Shown here: piece after piece, positions 54,057 through 63,560 of the stretch
How the letters are laid out: the number at the start of each line of letters is the position of its first letter
How positions within the stretch are numbered: position 1 is the stretch's first letter
The notes under the pieces: generated by a model
The model's database searches: none
The model's input: only the letters and a program-made list of their open reading frames with translations
Told to the model about the DNA's origin: nothing
Program-made: the position numbers and the translations under genes
Origin: Desulfotomaculum nigrificans DSM 574
Lineage (GTDB): Bacteria > Bacillota > Desulfotomaculia > Desulfotomaculales > Desulfotomaculaceae
Assembly (NCBI RefSeq): GCF_000189755.2
Contig: NZ_KI912183.1
Location: 312,257-376,256 of the forward strand
Direction: 5' to 3'
Length of the DNA stretch: 64,000 bases

Positions 54057-54480
54057 GATTATACCTCTGCTTGCTCCAGTGCGGCAGCCATAGTCTTTTC
54101 ATCAGGTAAAGTATAAACTTTTGTTGTAGACAGGTTTGAGTGCCCCAGTATAGTGGCCACCGTTACCAGATCAACATTAGAACGAACCAAATTAGTGGCG
54201 CAAGTATGTCTGAATATATGGTAATAATTCTAGTCTGGCAAAGTGGCCCAGGTTCTCTATAACTTTCGAGACCTGGCTTTTAGAAATATATCCACCAAAA
54301 CGGCCGGGGAAAAGATAGTTATTATTAATCCCCTTCTTCTCCTGTTCAGCCAGCCAATCAAAGACTGCTTTTCTGGCTTCGGGCGGTACCGGTACTTTTC
54401 TTACTTTCCTCCCTTACCAGTGATGGTCATAAAACGTGCCGTTAACCCAAGTCTAGTTGAGGAATTTCTAGAGTGATAAG
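54057..54480 (-). pseudogene. Tyrosine integrase, C-terminal relic
   Basis: On the minus strand RKVRKVPVPPEARKAVFDWL and NNNYLFPGRFGGYISKSQVS precede a frameshift near 54230. Then IFRHTCATNLVRSNVDLVTV, ATILGHSNLSTTKVYTLPDE follows with the His-x-x-Arg, LGH and Tyr motifs. The N-terminal half is absent. VATILGHSNL-x-TTKVY is the same block as in the relic before mcrB. Confidence 0.8.
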
Positions 54481-54647
54481 CTCATTTGATATTTTTTAAA
54501 TTATTATACTAAATTGTATGACAAAAGTAAACTATAGAATTAAAGTTTTTATAGAATTATAGGTTTAAGAAACTGATTAACTTTACATACTATAAATATT
54601 AAAGTAATATAGTCTAAAAGAATATCAGTCTGAAAGGATGGGTTTTT

Positions 54648-54899
54648 ATGGCACAAGTATTTTTTCCACAGGATTCTATAACAGTACCCGCATCATGCCC
54701 ACCCCACCCCCCTGGGACGGAATATAAAATTTCTATTGGAATTGAGATGTGGGATAACAAACCCGTAAGGGGTCTCAAAATTCAAATGGTTTATAACGGG
54801 AAGGTTTCCGGGCGGCGCAGCCCTACTTTCCCAACTGCGGAGGATTATAGAAGGGTACATGAGGCTATAGAGGAATTGCTTAAAAAAAATCCATTATAA
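54648..54899 (+). CDS. Small hypothetical protein
   Basis: An 83-residue protein starting MAQVFFPQDSITVPASCPPH. It has a proline/histidine-rich N-terminus, a beta-rich middle (YKISIGIEMWDNKPVRGLKI) and a helical end. GAAAGGATGGG precedes the ATG. No family is recognised. It precedes the broken Fic gene. Confidence 0.5.
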   Translation: MAQVFFPQDSITVPASCPPHPPGTEYKISIGIEMWDNKPVRGLKIQMVYNGKVSGRRSPTFPTAEDYRRVHEAIEELLKKNPL

Positions 54900-54927
54900 T
54901 AGGAAGTCATAAGGAGTGTCCTAGGTC

Positions 54928-55672
54928 TTTGAAGTTGATAGACTTAAAGAAAAGCTGGATAAACAAAGGCCCTTGTATCCTGACTTAATGGCTACCATCG
55001 CCCAAAAATTCCGGGAGGACTGGACCTACAATACCAATGCTGTTGAGAGCAACACCATGACCTTGCAGGAGACTGCGTTTTTTCTGCGGGAAGGCTTGAC
55101 CGTCAAAGGCCGCACCCTAAAGGAACATTTGGAGATGGTCAATCATGCTGAGGCTGTAGACTTTCTGCAAGAAGCCATCAAACACCGGGACTTGACCGAA
55201 GGACTAATAAAAGAATTTCACGCTATGCTTTTCTCTGGTATCAAGACCATGGCAGGGGGTAGTCACTGTTGTGACCGGGGCCTATAAAACCAAAGATAAT
55301 CACGTACTAACTGCCAGCGGTCAAATCCATCACTACGCAGCGGCCACCCAGGTTCCTGCTGGAATGGAGAATCTTATCAATTGGTACAATGACAGCAAGG
55401 CGAAAATGCACCCCATCGAATTAGCTGCTCTCTTTCATCACCGGTTTGTTGCTATCCACCATTTTCCCGATAGGAACGGTAGGGTAAGCCGGTTGTGCAT
55501 GAACTATATCCTAATGAAGAACGGATACCCTCAAGCCATCATCCGCAAAGAGAACCGGTGGGACTATTACACGGCACTGGAGGAAGCGGATAACAATAAG
55601 CCGGAAGCGTTTGTGCAGTTAGTAGCTGATGAGGTTAAGCACAGTTTGGAACTAATGTTAACGGAGATATAG
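54928..55672 (+). pseudogene. Fic-family protein gene, frameshifted
   Basis: The first part reads VDRLKEKLDKQRPLYPDLMA and YNTNAVESNTMTLQETAFFL, with the usual Fic N-terminal helices. After SGIKTMAGG the frame changes in a G-run at about 55255. The rest (VVTVVTGAYKTKDNHVLTAS) includes the Fic core HHRFVAIHHFPDRNGRVSRL. That motif has Arg where HPFxDGNGR has its first Gly. The frame opens just after a TAG without a clear start. Fic enzymes AMPylate proteins; this one should not be functional. Confidence 0.8.
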
Positions 55673-55899
55673 AAAGTGCAAAAGCGGAGCAATAAAGATT
55701 AGAAGTCTCCGGTAAAGTGGGTTGGTTAGGGAAGAGGCGCGGCTGACAATCTTTGAATAGCACTAGCTGAGTCGTTATTGAAATCCTTGACCCATTTGTA
55801 TAGGGTTTTTTCATTAAGTCCAAGGTCTGTCCATCAAATCGGGTACATTTCAATTTGACCTGACACCGAAAAAATCAACAGTCTGAGAGGCGATAAAAA
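55673..55899. other. Intergenic region with an IS3 OrfA scrap
   Basis: On the minus strand at about 55735-55835 LGLNEKTLYKWVKDFNND resembles the helix-turn-helix of an IS3-type OrfA. No other feature is seen. Confidence 0.4.
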
Positions 55900-58326
55900 T
55901 TGCCAGTAGAAAATATGCAAAAAAGGAAAAGAATACTGCTGGTAGAAGACAGCCGCTTAACTGCTATGGTTGTAGCTGGGCTTCTGAATAAAAACGGATA
56001 TGAGACGGAGACTGCCGTTACAGGAGAAGAAGCGGTGCAAAAGATAAGCGGCGGTTCGTTGCCGGACCTGGTTCTCATGGATATCGAATTGGCGGGGGAA
56101 ATGGACGGAATAGATGCCGCCCGCAGAATACTTAAATCCCGGGATATTCCCGTTGTATTTCTCACCGCTAACACATCCGGGGAAATTATTGATAAAATAA
56201 AAGAGGTTAAGGCTTATGGGTTCGTGCTAAAAGATACGGACAAAGCTGCATTGCTATCCACAGTGGAAATGGCTTTGAAACTTCATGAAGCAAATACCCA
56301 TGCCAGAATGTTTGAGCGGCTTTTTGAAAACTCCCTGAATGAACTTTATATTTTTCATCCGAAGTCCTTAAAATATGTTGCTGTAAACCGCGCTGCCAGA
56401 AAAAACCTGGGATATACCATCGAAGAACTGAACACCATGATTCCTCTCGACCTCAAACCAGAATTTGACATAGAGAGTTTCCAAAAAATCCTTAACCCAC
56501 TGGTCAGCGGGGAACAGGAGCAGGTCTTATTTAACACAGTACACCGCCGGAAGGACGGTTCCCTGTATCCTGTGGAAATAAATTTACAGCTTTTCGATTA
56601 CGGGGGAGAAAAATTATGTCTGGCCTTGGTTGTTGACCTGACTGAACGCAGAGCGATGGAAGAGGAGCTTAAAGAAAAGAAAACGACATTAAGCGCCATT
56701 ATGGGCTCAGTCCGGGACGCCATTGTCATGCTTGACGGGCAGGGAAACGTCATTTTTTGGAACCCGGCAGCGGAACAGCTCTTCGGCTACTCCCGGGAAG
56801 AAATCCTGGGAAAGGATCTGCACCGGCTGGTGGTGCCGGACGAATGCCTTTACCAGGCTTATAATAAGGCTTTTAAGCATTTTCAGTTAACCGGGGAAGG
56901 GAAGGCCGTAGGGAAAACGATGGAATTGAAAACTAAACATAAAGACGGGCGGGAGCTTGATGTGGAGCTTTCACTGTCTGCTTTGCGGTTCAGGAATGCC
57001 TGGCATGCGGTGGGAATTGTGCGTGACATCAGCGAACGCAAACAGGCACAGGAGGAACTTGAAAACAGCCGGAAACAATATTTGGAATTAGCCGAAAATG
57101 CCCCGATTGGGATTTTAAAATGTGATCGAGAAGGAAATATTATTTATGTTAATCAAAAAACATTAGAAATGCTTGGTTCCCCAAGTATTGAGGAAACAAA
57201 AAAGATTAATCTCTTAACTTTCCCCTTATTGGTCAGATATGGTCTTTCTAGAAAACTGGAAGAATGTTTACAAAATAATAAGCCCGGCACATATGAAATG
57301 AATTATGAATCCAAATGGGGCAAGAAAGTATGGCTGCGAGTCCATATTAAACCGCAGGTAGATAGAAATACGGTGATAGGTGCTCAGATAATTATTGATG
57401 ATATAACTGAAAGAAAACAGCTGGAAGAGGTAAACAGGCGGAAAGAAGAAAGGTTTCGCCTGATGCTGGAGGGCATTCCCAATCCGGCCTGGCTTGTTTC
57501 AAGGAAGCGCCGTATTCTGGCACAGAATAAAGCGGCGTCGGCATTATTTGGGACAAAAGTCGGTGATTATTGCTGGGAAAGAGTACTTGGCGGGGGAAAC
57601 CTGCCTGATGAATACAGGAAGGCATATGAAAAAAAAGGCTCACCGCTGCCCGGCACGAAATGCTACTTCTGCCGTGGAGACGAAGCCTTGGCCGGAAACG
57701 AACCGCTAAACAGCGAAGTGGAGCTGGGGGGTAATATATGGGATATGTGGTGGATTCCGTTGGGAGAGGATGTCTATCTTCATTATGCTACTGATGTCAC
57801 CAGGTACAAAAAAATAGAAGAGGAACTTCGCCAATTATCCGTAACAGATGTTTTAACAAACGCCTATAACCGCCGCTATTTTACGCAAAAACTGGAAGAA
57901 GAAATAGAGCGCGCCAAACGGGCAGACAGAAAGTTTTCCCTGATAATCCTGGACATAGACCGCTTTAAGAGCATCAATGACCGTTTTGGCCATAACGCTG
58001 GTGATTTAGTTCTTAAAAGCATAGCAGAATTGATTAAGAACAGGATCCGCAAAATAGATACCCTGGCCCGCTGGGGCGGGGAGGAATTTGTTATACTTCT
58101 GCCGGATACAACGGTAAAAAATGCGGCCCGTTTAGCGGAAGAACTGCGGGAAAGTCTAAGCCAAATGGATATACCGGGCGTGGGTCATGTAACGGCCAGT
58201 TTCGGAGTTGCCGGTTACTGTCCGGGGGACATGGTAGATACATTGGTGAATAAGGCAGACAACATGATGTATGAGGCAAAGGCTGCCGGCAGGAATTGTG
58301 TGCGGTATATGAATGAATGTGAATAG
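55900..58326 (+). CDS. REC-multi-PAS-GGDEF response regulator (diguanylate cyclase)
   Basis: An 808-residue protein. The receiver domain (~1-125) has ILLVEDSRLTAMVVAGLLNK and Asp near 60 in VLMDIELAG. Four or so PAS domains follow (about 135-650), the last with a cysteine-bearing loop (YCWERVLGGG, KCYFCRGDEA). The GGDEF domain has RWGGEEFVILLP near 725, active-site GGEEF form. It makes c-di-GMP in response to phosphorylation and PAS signals. The TTG start at 55900 has GAGAGGCG about 7 bp upstream; an ATG at 55915 is the alternative. No kinase gene is adjacent. Confidence 0.92.
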   Translation: MPVENMQKRKRILLVEDSRLTAMVVAGLLNKNGYETETAVTGEEAVQKISGGSLPDLVLMDIELAGEMDGIDAARRILKSRDIPVVFLTANTSGEIIDKIKEVKAYGFVLKDTDKAALLSTVEMALKLHEANTHARMFERLFENSLNELYIFHPKSLKYVAVNRAARKNLGYTIEELNTMIPLDLKPEFDIESFQKILNPLVSGEQEQVLFNTVHRRKDGSLYPVEINLQLFDYGGEKLCLALVVDLTERRAMEEELKEKKTTLSAIMGSVRDAIVMLDGQGNVIFWNPAAEQLFGYSREEILGKDLHRLVVPDECLYQAYNKAFKHFQLTGEGKAVGKTMELKTKHKDGRELDVELSLSALRFRNAWHAVGIVRDISERKQAQEELENSRKQYLELAENAPIGILKCDREGNIIYVNQKTLEMLGSPSIEETKKINLLTFPLLVRYGLSRKLEECLQNNKPGTYEMNYESKWGKKVWLRVHIKPQVDRNTVIGAQIIIDDITERKQLEEVNRRKEERFRLMLEGIPNPAWLVSRKRRILAQNKAASALFGTKVGDYCWERVLGGGNLPDEYRKAYEKKGSPLPGTKCYFCRGDEALAGNEPLNSEVELGGNIWDMWWIPLGEDVYLHYATDVTRYKKIEEELRQLSVTDVLTNAYNRRYFTQKLEEEIERAKRADRKFSLIILDIDRFKSINDRFGHNAGDLVLKSIAELIKNRIRKIDTLARWGGEEFVILLPDTTVKNAARLAEELRESLSQMDIPGVGHVTASFGVAGYCPGDMVDTLVNKADNMMYEAKAAGRNCVRYMNECE

Positions 58327-58481
58327 CTATTAAGATTAGCGGCCCTGGGGTAACCTGGGGTTTAATTTTGTTAGACGGAAAAGAGGCAAAATAATCATGG
58401 GTGACAATTATGAACGATTATTAAAGCGGCCGATTAAATAGCCTGGAAAACCGCCCTTGGATGGCAAATTGATTTGCGACC

Positions 58482-58880
58482 CTACACTCTCAGCTTTTTA
58501 CTCATATAAGGAAGAATAGTCTTTATAAGTTTTTTGAATAACTCTAATTCTTTTGGAGAACATTTGCTAAGTAAATTATTTATCTCTTTGACTTTATTAT
58601 AGTTACATGCTTCATAAACAATCTGAGATTCATTAACATTGCCTGCATTTTGATAATCTTTTCCGAAAATAAGGTAATCCAAAGAAACATGCAAGCAGTT
58701 GACAATTTTAACCAAAACAGGCAGACTCATTTGCCTCTCTCCCCGTTCCAATTGCCCCACATAGTAGTTTGAAAGGCCTATGATTTCTGCAAATTCTTCC
58801 CTTGAAAGGCCAAGTTTTTCCCTTTCTTCCCGTATTCGCTGCCCGATGGTTTTGTTATCTATCTCAACTTTATTCTCCAT
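58482..58880 (-). CDS. XRE-family transcriptional regulator
   Basis: A 132-residue protein: helix-turn-helix IGQRIREEREKLGLSREEFA, EIIGLSNYYVGQLERGERQM (residues ~12-70), then a helical C-terminal region that probably dimerises. This layout resembles SinR-like and developmental XRE regulators. It is divergent from a Spo0E-like gene, so a role in sporulation or biofilm timing is possible but inferred. Confidence 0.9.
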   Translation of the reverse strand: MENKVEIDNKTIGQRIREEREKLGLSREEFAEIIGLSNYYVGQLERGERQMSLPVLVKIVNCLHVSLDYLIFGKDYQNAGNVNESQIVYEACNYNKVKEINNLLSKCSPKELELFKKLIKTILPYMSKKLRV

Positions 58881-59021
58881 TTTTATTCACTCCCTACTTT
58901 AAGATACTTTATCGAACTTTAAACAGTATCTGAATTTGCAACATGCTTGTATTTAGTATTTGCAATAGGCCAATATATAATGTAAAATTATGTCTATGAT
59001 TATTCATGAGGAGTGTAGAGA

Positions 59022-59180
59022 GTGATAAAAAATAAAATAGAAACAGCAAGAAATATCCTTAATAATGCGGCTAAAATGAATATGAGCAAAGATATTCTCC
59101 TGAAAATAAGTCAAAAAGTGGATAAATATATTGTTGAGTATTATCGGAAAAATGGGGGCCAAAAGAGTGGTGTAGATTAA
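59022..59180 (+). CDS. Spo0E-like aspartyl-phosphate phosphatase
   Basis: A 52-residue peptide starting GTG at 59022 with ATGAGGAG 8 bp upstream. It reads IETARNILNNAAKMNMSKDI, then LLKISQKVDKYIVEYYRKNG. The LLKISQKVDKYI part matches the S-Q-x-(L/V)-D signature of the Spo0E family, two-helix proteins that dephosphorylate Spo0A and delay sporulation. It points to a spore former. Confidence 0.8.
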   Translation: MIKNKIETARNILNNAAKMNMSKDILLKISQKVDKYIVEYYRKNGGQKSGVD

Positions 59181-59487
59181 GGAAAATATTTATAAATAAG
59201 CTATATTATTTTCTAGCCCTCAAAGCCCAGCAGGAATTCGGTCCGGATGTTAGTCACCAACCGGTGGTAAACTAAGGTCCGAGGGTGTGACTTCCAGAAA
59301 AGAAAAACAGAAATAGCTGAAGTAACGAAAAACCGACCTTTGAGTTGGTTTTTCTATTTAAATATGACAAAAGGCTTAATAAATGATTAAAGAATAGTGC
59401 AAAGAAAGGAATTTAATAATGAAAGAGAGAAATGAAGAATTACTTCAAAGGAAGTCAATCTTAATTCTTGATAGAGGGGGTTTAAAA
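59181..59487. other. Non-coding region with hairpins and a terminator
   Basis: 59214-59300 holds a GC-richer stretch with TTAGTCACCA...TGGTAAACTAA and CGGTCCGG...GGTCCGAGGG-type pairings; I cannot assign a known RNA. A terminator lies at 59327-59354 (GAAAAACCGAC / GTTGGTTTTTC). Confidence 0.45.
59327..59354 (+). terminator. Terminator after the Spo0E-like gene
   Basis: GAAAAACCGAC / GTTGGTTTTTC around CTTTGA, then TATTTAAAT. Symmetric A and T runs make it usable on both strands. Confidence 0.75.
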
Positions 59488-60021
59488 ATGGAATTAAAAG
59501 GGAGTAAAACTGAAGCCAATCTAAAAGCTGCCTTTGCAGGAGAAAGTCAAGCCCGCAACAAATACACCTACTGGGCCAGCGCAGCCAAGAAGGAAGGCTA
59601 TGAGCAAATCGCCGGCATTTTTTTGGAGACTGCTGATAATGAAAAAGAGCATGCCAAAAGATTATTTAAATTTCTCAATGGTATAACCGATACCAAAACT
59701 CATTTAAAAGAAGCCGCTGCCGGGGAGAACTATGAATATACCAATATGTATGTTGAGTTTGAAAAGATAGCCCGGGAAGAGGGCTTTGATGAAATTGCCG
59801 ATGTATTCCGGGAAATTGGGGAAGTGGAAGCCGAACATGAAAAGCGCTTCTTGGCTCTCTTGAAAAATATTGAAGAGGGCAAAGTATTTAAACGGGATCA
59901 AGAAGTTAAATGGAAGTGCCGTAACTGCGGTTATGTTCACGTCGGTAAAGAAGCTCCTGAGGTATGTCCCGCCTGTGCCCATCCCCAGGCATACTATGAA
60001 TTGCTCTGTGAAAATTATTAA
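59488..60021 (+). CDS. Rubrerythrin
   Basis: A 177-residue peroxide-reducing protein of anaerobes. The ferritin-like domain carries diiron ligands in [42 protein letters not shown] and [10 protein letters not shown]. The C-terminal rubredoxin site is [20 protein letters not shown]. The ATG at 59488 has AGAGGGGG upstream; an upstream in-frame ATG at 59419 would add 23 residues not seen in the family. A terminator follows. Confidence 0.95.
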   Translation: MELKGSKTEANLKAAFAGESQARNKYTYWASAAKKEGYEQIAGIFLETADNEKEHAKRLFKFLNGITDTKTHLKEAAAGENYEYTNMYVEFEKIAREEGFDEIADVFREIGEVEAEHEKRFLALLKNIEEGKVFKRDQEVKWKCRNCGYVHVGKEAPEVCPACAHPQAYYELLCENY

Positions 60022-60023
60022 AA

Positions 60024-60058
60024 ACATGAAGGCCGGTTTTTTCCGGTCTTTATGTTTT
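60024..60058 (+). terminator. Terminator of rubrerythrin
   Basis: ACATGAAGGCCGG / CCGGTCTTTATGT around a T-run loop, followed by TTTATAC. Confidence 0.7.
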
Positions 60059-60147
60059 ATACAGGTATTTTCAGGGCCGTGCAGTGGCAAACCGTTGACA
60101 GATGTGATAAAATCCTGTCGTAACGAAAATTCAGGAGTGATAGAGTA

Positions 60148-61248
60148 ATGTCAACGAACCTTACCAGTGGAATTATTGGTCTGCCGATGGTAGGAAAAAC
60201 TACCATCTTTAATTTGCTTACTAATTCTGATCAAGAAATATCCAACTTTTTTAGCGGGAAAACAGAAACCATAACTGCTTCAGCTAAAGTCCCGGACAAG
60301 CGTATTAATTTTTTGGCCGACATGTACAAGCCCCGTAAGACAACTTATGCCCAGATCCAGTTTAGTGAAGTTCCCGGTTTAGTTAAGGGGGCCAGTGAGG
60401 GCAAGGGTGTAGGGAACCAATTTTTAAGCGCTATTCGTAATGTTGATTTGCTGGTACATGTGGTACGGGCCTTTAAAAACCCGGATGTACCTCATGTGGA
60501 AGATACAATTAATCCCCTGCGAGATATAGAAACCATTGCCGTAGAGATTTTGCTGGCTGACATGGATTTGGTGGAAAAACGTATTCAGCGCATCCAGTCA
60601 GGTAAAAAAATCACCAAAGAAAATGCCTTTGAATTGGAAGTATTAAAAAAATGTTTGGCCGCCCTAGAAGAGGAAGTTCCCATCAGCAGCCTGGGGCTTT
60701 CCGAAGAAGAGAAACTTACCCTGAGAAACTATGCCTTCCTGACGGAGAAGCCAATGATGCTGGTAATTAATATTGACGAAGATCAGTTCCGTGAGGGAAC
60801 TTATCCCGGTAAGGAAGAGGTTGAGAAATACGCAGCAGACAGAGGAATTGCTTTAATTGAAATTTGTGGGCGGATGGAAATGGAGATTAATCAATTGCCT
60901 GAAGAAGACCGGGCATTATTTATGGAAGACCTTGGTATTTCTGAGCCTGGCATTGATCGATTGGCCAGGGCAGTATATGACTATTTAGGGTTAATTTCCT
61001 TCTTAACAGCCGGTGAAGATGAGGTAAGGGCCTGGACTATTAAGCGTAATACCGATGCCAAAAAGGCAGCGGGGAAAATACACTCCGATATTGAACGTGG
61101 CTTCATCCGGGCCGAAGTGATAGCCTTTGAGGATTTGGTCGCTGCGGGGAATATGGTTAAAGCCAGGGAAAAGGGATTGATACGCCTGGAAGGAAAAGAT
61201 TATATTGTGCAAGACGGAGACATTATTAATTTTAGATTTAACGTATAA
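60148..61248 (+). CDS. ychF: Ribosome-associated ATPase YchF/OLA1
   Basis: A 366-residue Obg-family NTPase. The P-loop is GLPMVGKTTIFN, switch region FSEVPGLVKGASEGKGVGNQ, and the base-recognition position (VINIDE) departs from the GTPase NKxD, as in YchF, which prefers ATP. A coiled-coil insertion (KRIQRIQSGKKITKENAFEL) and a C-terminal TGS domain (AWTIKRNTDAKKAAGKIHSD, then IVQDGDIINFRF) complete it. CAGGAGTG precedes the ATG. It links to translation and stress responses. Confidence 0.95.
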   Translation: MSTNLTSGIIGLPMVGKTTIFNLLTNSDQEISNFFSGKTETITASAKVPDKRINFLADMYKPRKTTYAQIQFSEVPGLVKGASEGKGVGNQFLSAIRNVDLLVHVVRAFKNPDVPHVEDTINPLRDIETIAVEILLADMDLVEKRIQRIQSGKKITKENAFELEVLKKCLAALEEEVPISSLGLSEEEKLTLRNYAFLTEKPMMLVINIDEDQFREGTYPGKEEVEKYAADRGIALIEICGRMEMEINQLPEEDRALFMEDLGISEPGIDRLARAVYDYLGLISFLTAGEDEVRAWTIKRNTDAKKAAGKIHSDIERGFIRAEVIAFEDLVAAGNMVKAREKGLIRLEGKDYIVQDGDIINFRFNV

Positions 61249-61252
61249 AAGT

Positions 61253-61288
61253 GGATACCTGAAGGATTTAGTTCTTCAGGTATCTCCT
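61253..61288 (+). terminator. Terminator of ychF
   Basis: GATACCTGAA / TTCAGGTATC with a short loop, followed by TCCTTTT. Confidence 0.78.
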
Positions 61289-61399
61289 TTTATTTAAGTA
61301 AGTCTCATTGCGCTTATATGGCCCGGCTTTTGGTTGTCTGTTATATTGTGTTAAAATAACTTAAAAAATTTTTCAAGAGAAACACAGGAGTAGATTATC

Positions 61400-62677
61400 T
61401 TGGGTACCAATTATGATGTTGTAATCGTGGGCGGGGGACCCGCCGGTATGATGGCGGCAGCCAGTGCCGCCGCCCATGGGGCTTCGGTGCAGTTGCTGGA
61501 AAAAAACGATCAGTTGGGTAGGAAGATGCTGATTACCGGCGGAGGCAGATGTAATTTAACTAACCGGGCTGACGTTGCTGAAATGGTGGCCAACATACCG
61601 GGTAACGGTAAGTTTGTTTATAGCAGTTTACATCGTTTTTCCGGGCAGGACTTAAGAAATTTCTTCAAACGGCTGGGGCTTGCCACCAAGGTTGAGGATC
61701 ATGGCCGGGTATTTCCAATAAGTGATAAAGCCCAGGATGTGGTCAACGCCTTAACTAAACACCTGCACCAATTGGGAGTAAGGATTAGCTTGGGTACCGG
61801 GGTAACTTCTCTAATGGTCGAAAACAACCATTGCCGGGGAGTAATGGTCGGCGAAACTGTTATCAGGGCTAAAGCAGTGGTGCTGGCCACCGGAGGTGTT
61901 TCCTATCCCAGGACCGGCAGTACCGGGGAAGGACACAAAATGGCCGAGAGGGTTGGCCATCATGTGACTAAGCTTTTTCCTGCTGCCGTAGCAATAACCT
62001 GTACTGACCCATGGATTGTGCAGAGGGAAGTCCAGGGTTTATCCCTGGCTAATGTAAATATTACTGTTTTTAACAGCCGGGATAAACGGTTAGCCACCGA
62101 AACCGGAGATATTATTTTTACCCACTGGGGCCTGTCGGGTCCAGGGGCTTTACGGGTAGGCCGGGCGGTGGCTCTGGAACGACAAAGGGAACCGGATGCT
62201 CCCATTAGGGGTGCCCTGGACTTATTTCCCACCCGGTCAAGTGAGGAACTGGCCCGGGAGTTAGGGAAAATAGCCCAGGCGGCTCCTAAGAAGTCGGTAA
62301 AAAACCTGCTAACAATGCTGGTGCCTGAACGTTTGGTTAAGGTATTGCTGGAACTGGCGGGGATGCCGCCGGAAACGCCGGGTGGACCGCTTAATAAAAC
62401 CCAGCTGGCTAAACTAGCTGATTTGCTAAAAGCTCTGCCTGTACATATTAAAGGAACCAGACCCATAGAGGAGGCCACTGTTACCGGTGGCGGTGTTAAT
62501 ATTAAGGAAATTGACCCCCGCACCATGGGCTCCAAATTAATCAGAGGTTTATTTTTTGCCGGTGAAATTTTGGACGTAGATGCCCATACCGGTGGCTTTA
62601 ACATGCAGGTGGCTTTTAGTACCGGTTATGTGGCAGGTGAAGCGGCAGCTTTGTTTGTTAAAGAAACACTTGACTAA
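61400..62677 (+). CDS. NAD(P)/FAD-dependent oxidoreductase, HI0933/YhiN family
   Basis: A 425-residue flavoprotein. The N-terminal FAD motif is VVIVGGGPAGMMAAASAAAH, followed by GRKMLITGGGRCNLTN, a hallmark of the HI0933 family, and a C-terminal GLFFAGEILDVDAHTGGFNM. The family includes BaiN-type reductases, but the physiological substrate is usually unknown. The TTG start has CACAGGAG 9 bp upstream. It stands alone between a terminator and the SAM riboswitch. Confidence 0.92.
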   Translation: MGTNYDVVIVGGGPAGMMAAASAAAHGASVQLLEKNDQLGRKMLITGGGRCNLTNRADVAEMVANIPGNGKFVYSSLHRFSGQDLRNFFKRLGLATKVEDHGRVFPISDKAQDVVNALTKHLHQLGVRISLGTGVTSLMVENNHCRGVMVGETVIRAKAVVLATGGVSYPRTGSTGEGHKMAERVGHHVTKLFPAAVAITCTDPWIVQREVQGLSLANVNITVFNSRDKRLATETGDIIFTHWGLSGPGALRVGRAVALERQREPDAPIRGALDLFPTRSSEELARELGKIAQAAPKKSVKNLLTMLVPERLVKVLLELAGMPPETPGGPLNKTQLAKLADLLKALPVHIKGTRPIEEATVTGGGVNIKEIDPRTMGSKLIRGLFFAGEILDVDAHTGGFNMQVAFSTGYVAGEAAALFVKETLD

Positions 62678-62729
62678 TGGGGACGGATTATTGTACATTA
62701 CCATTATTAATAAAATAAAAGTGGCGGAA

Positions 62730-62838
62730 TTACTTTATCAAGAGTGGTGGAGGGACTGGCCCTATGAAACCCGGCAACCGGCCAATGACTTGGCGGCGGT
62801 GCCAACTCCTGCGGGACAATGATGTCCGAAAGATGAGG
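62730..62838 (+). ncRNA. SAM-I (S-box) riboswitch
   Basis: Hallmarks in order: CTTTATCAAGAGTGGTGGAG, GGGACTGGCCCTATGAAACC, CGGCAACCGGCC, GGTGCCAACTCCTGCGGG and GAAAGATGAGG. These are P1 to P4 and the kink-turn of the S-box. It precedes a terminator and the methionine synthase genes, so transcription stops when S-adenosylmethionine is plentiful. Confidence 0.95.
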
Positions 62839-62859
62839 TGCGCCATGGATGTTAAGCTC

Positions 62860-62892
62860 CTGACGCCCTGTGGTGTTGGGTGTTTTTATTTT
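62860..62892 (+). terminator. S-box terminator
   Basis: ACGCCC / GGGTGT with a 9-nt loop, followed by TTTTATTTTTT, just before the ribosome site GGAGGT. Confidence 0.8.
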
Positions 62893-62906
62893 TTGGAGGT
62901 TTTTGG

Positions 62907-63560
62907 ATGCTGTTACCACAGGTACCTGTATCACTAAAATATGAGCAAGTTTTAAGGTATTTAGGCCATGGTAACCAATCATTTTCCGGAAAACCGGACC
63001 GCTTTATTACTGAAACTATCACCCGAGGCAGGGCTTTACTTCACCCCGCTGCGGTGGTGGCGGACATGTATCCACATGAACAGGAAGTTTGGCCGCAAAG
63101 ACTATTAAAATGTTGTCTTAAGGCCAGCGTGGTGGCGGTAACTGTGGGGGAAACTATTGAACAGGAAACCAACCGGTTATTTCAAATAGGAGAAACTGCG
63201 GCGGCGGTGATACTGGATGCGGTAGCCACAGCCGGAGTAGAGGCGGCAGCCGATTGGGTGGTGCATATTTTGGCCCAACAGAACAGGGGGCGTGGTTTAT
63301 TTGCCACCCCCAGGTATGGCCCCGGGTATGGGGGACTGGCGATGGAGTATCTGCCGACACTGTATGAACTGGCAGGGGCACAGCAAATTGGTATTACTTT
63401 TAATCAATTTTACCAGATGACACCGGTAAAAACCCTGCTCTTTGTAGTTGGCTGGAGTATCAATAAATATGACCACCGGTCCAATTGTGACTGGTGCAGT
63501 AAAAAGGATTGTCAATTTCGTAAGATATGGGAGGAAGGAGAAGATCAAGGTGTCCTTTAA
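62907..63560 (+). CDS. Methionine synthase reactivation-domain protein
   Basis: A 217-residue protein resembling the C-terminal activation domain of cobalamin-dependent MetH, which binds SAM and re-methylates oxidised cobalamin. Visible segments are ETITRGRALLHPAAVVADMY, VTVGETIEQETNRL and RYGPGYGGLAMEYLPTLYEL. The C-terminus has SNCDWCSKKDCQFRK, a cysteine cluster probably binding metal. ATG at 62907 has GGAGGT upstream. It overlaps metH, so in this organism the domain is a separate subunit, as in other Clostridia. Confidence 0.87.
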   Translation: MLLPQVPVSLKYEQVLRYLGHGNQSFSGKPDRFITETITRGRALLHPAAVVADMYPHEQEVWPQRLLKCCLKASVVAVTVGETIEQETNRLFQIGETAAAVILDAVATAGVEAAADWVVHILAQQNRGRGLFATPRYGPGYGGLAMEYLPTLYELAGAQQIGITFNQFYQMTPVKTLLFVVGWSINKYDHRSNCDWCSKKDCQFRKIWEEGEDQGVL

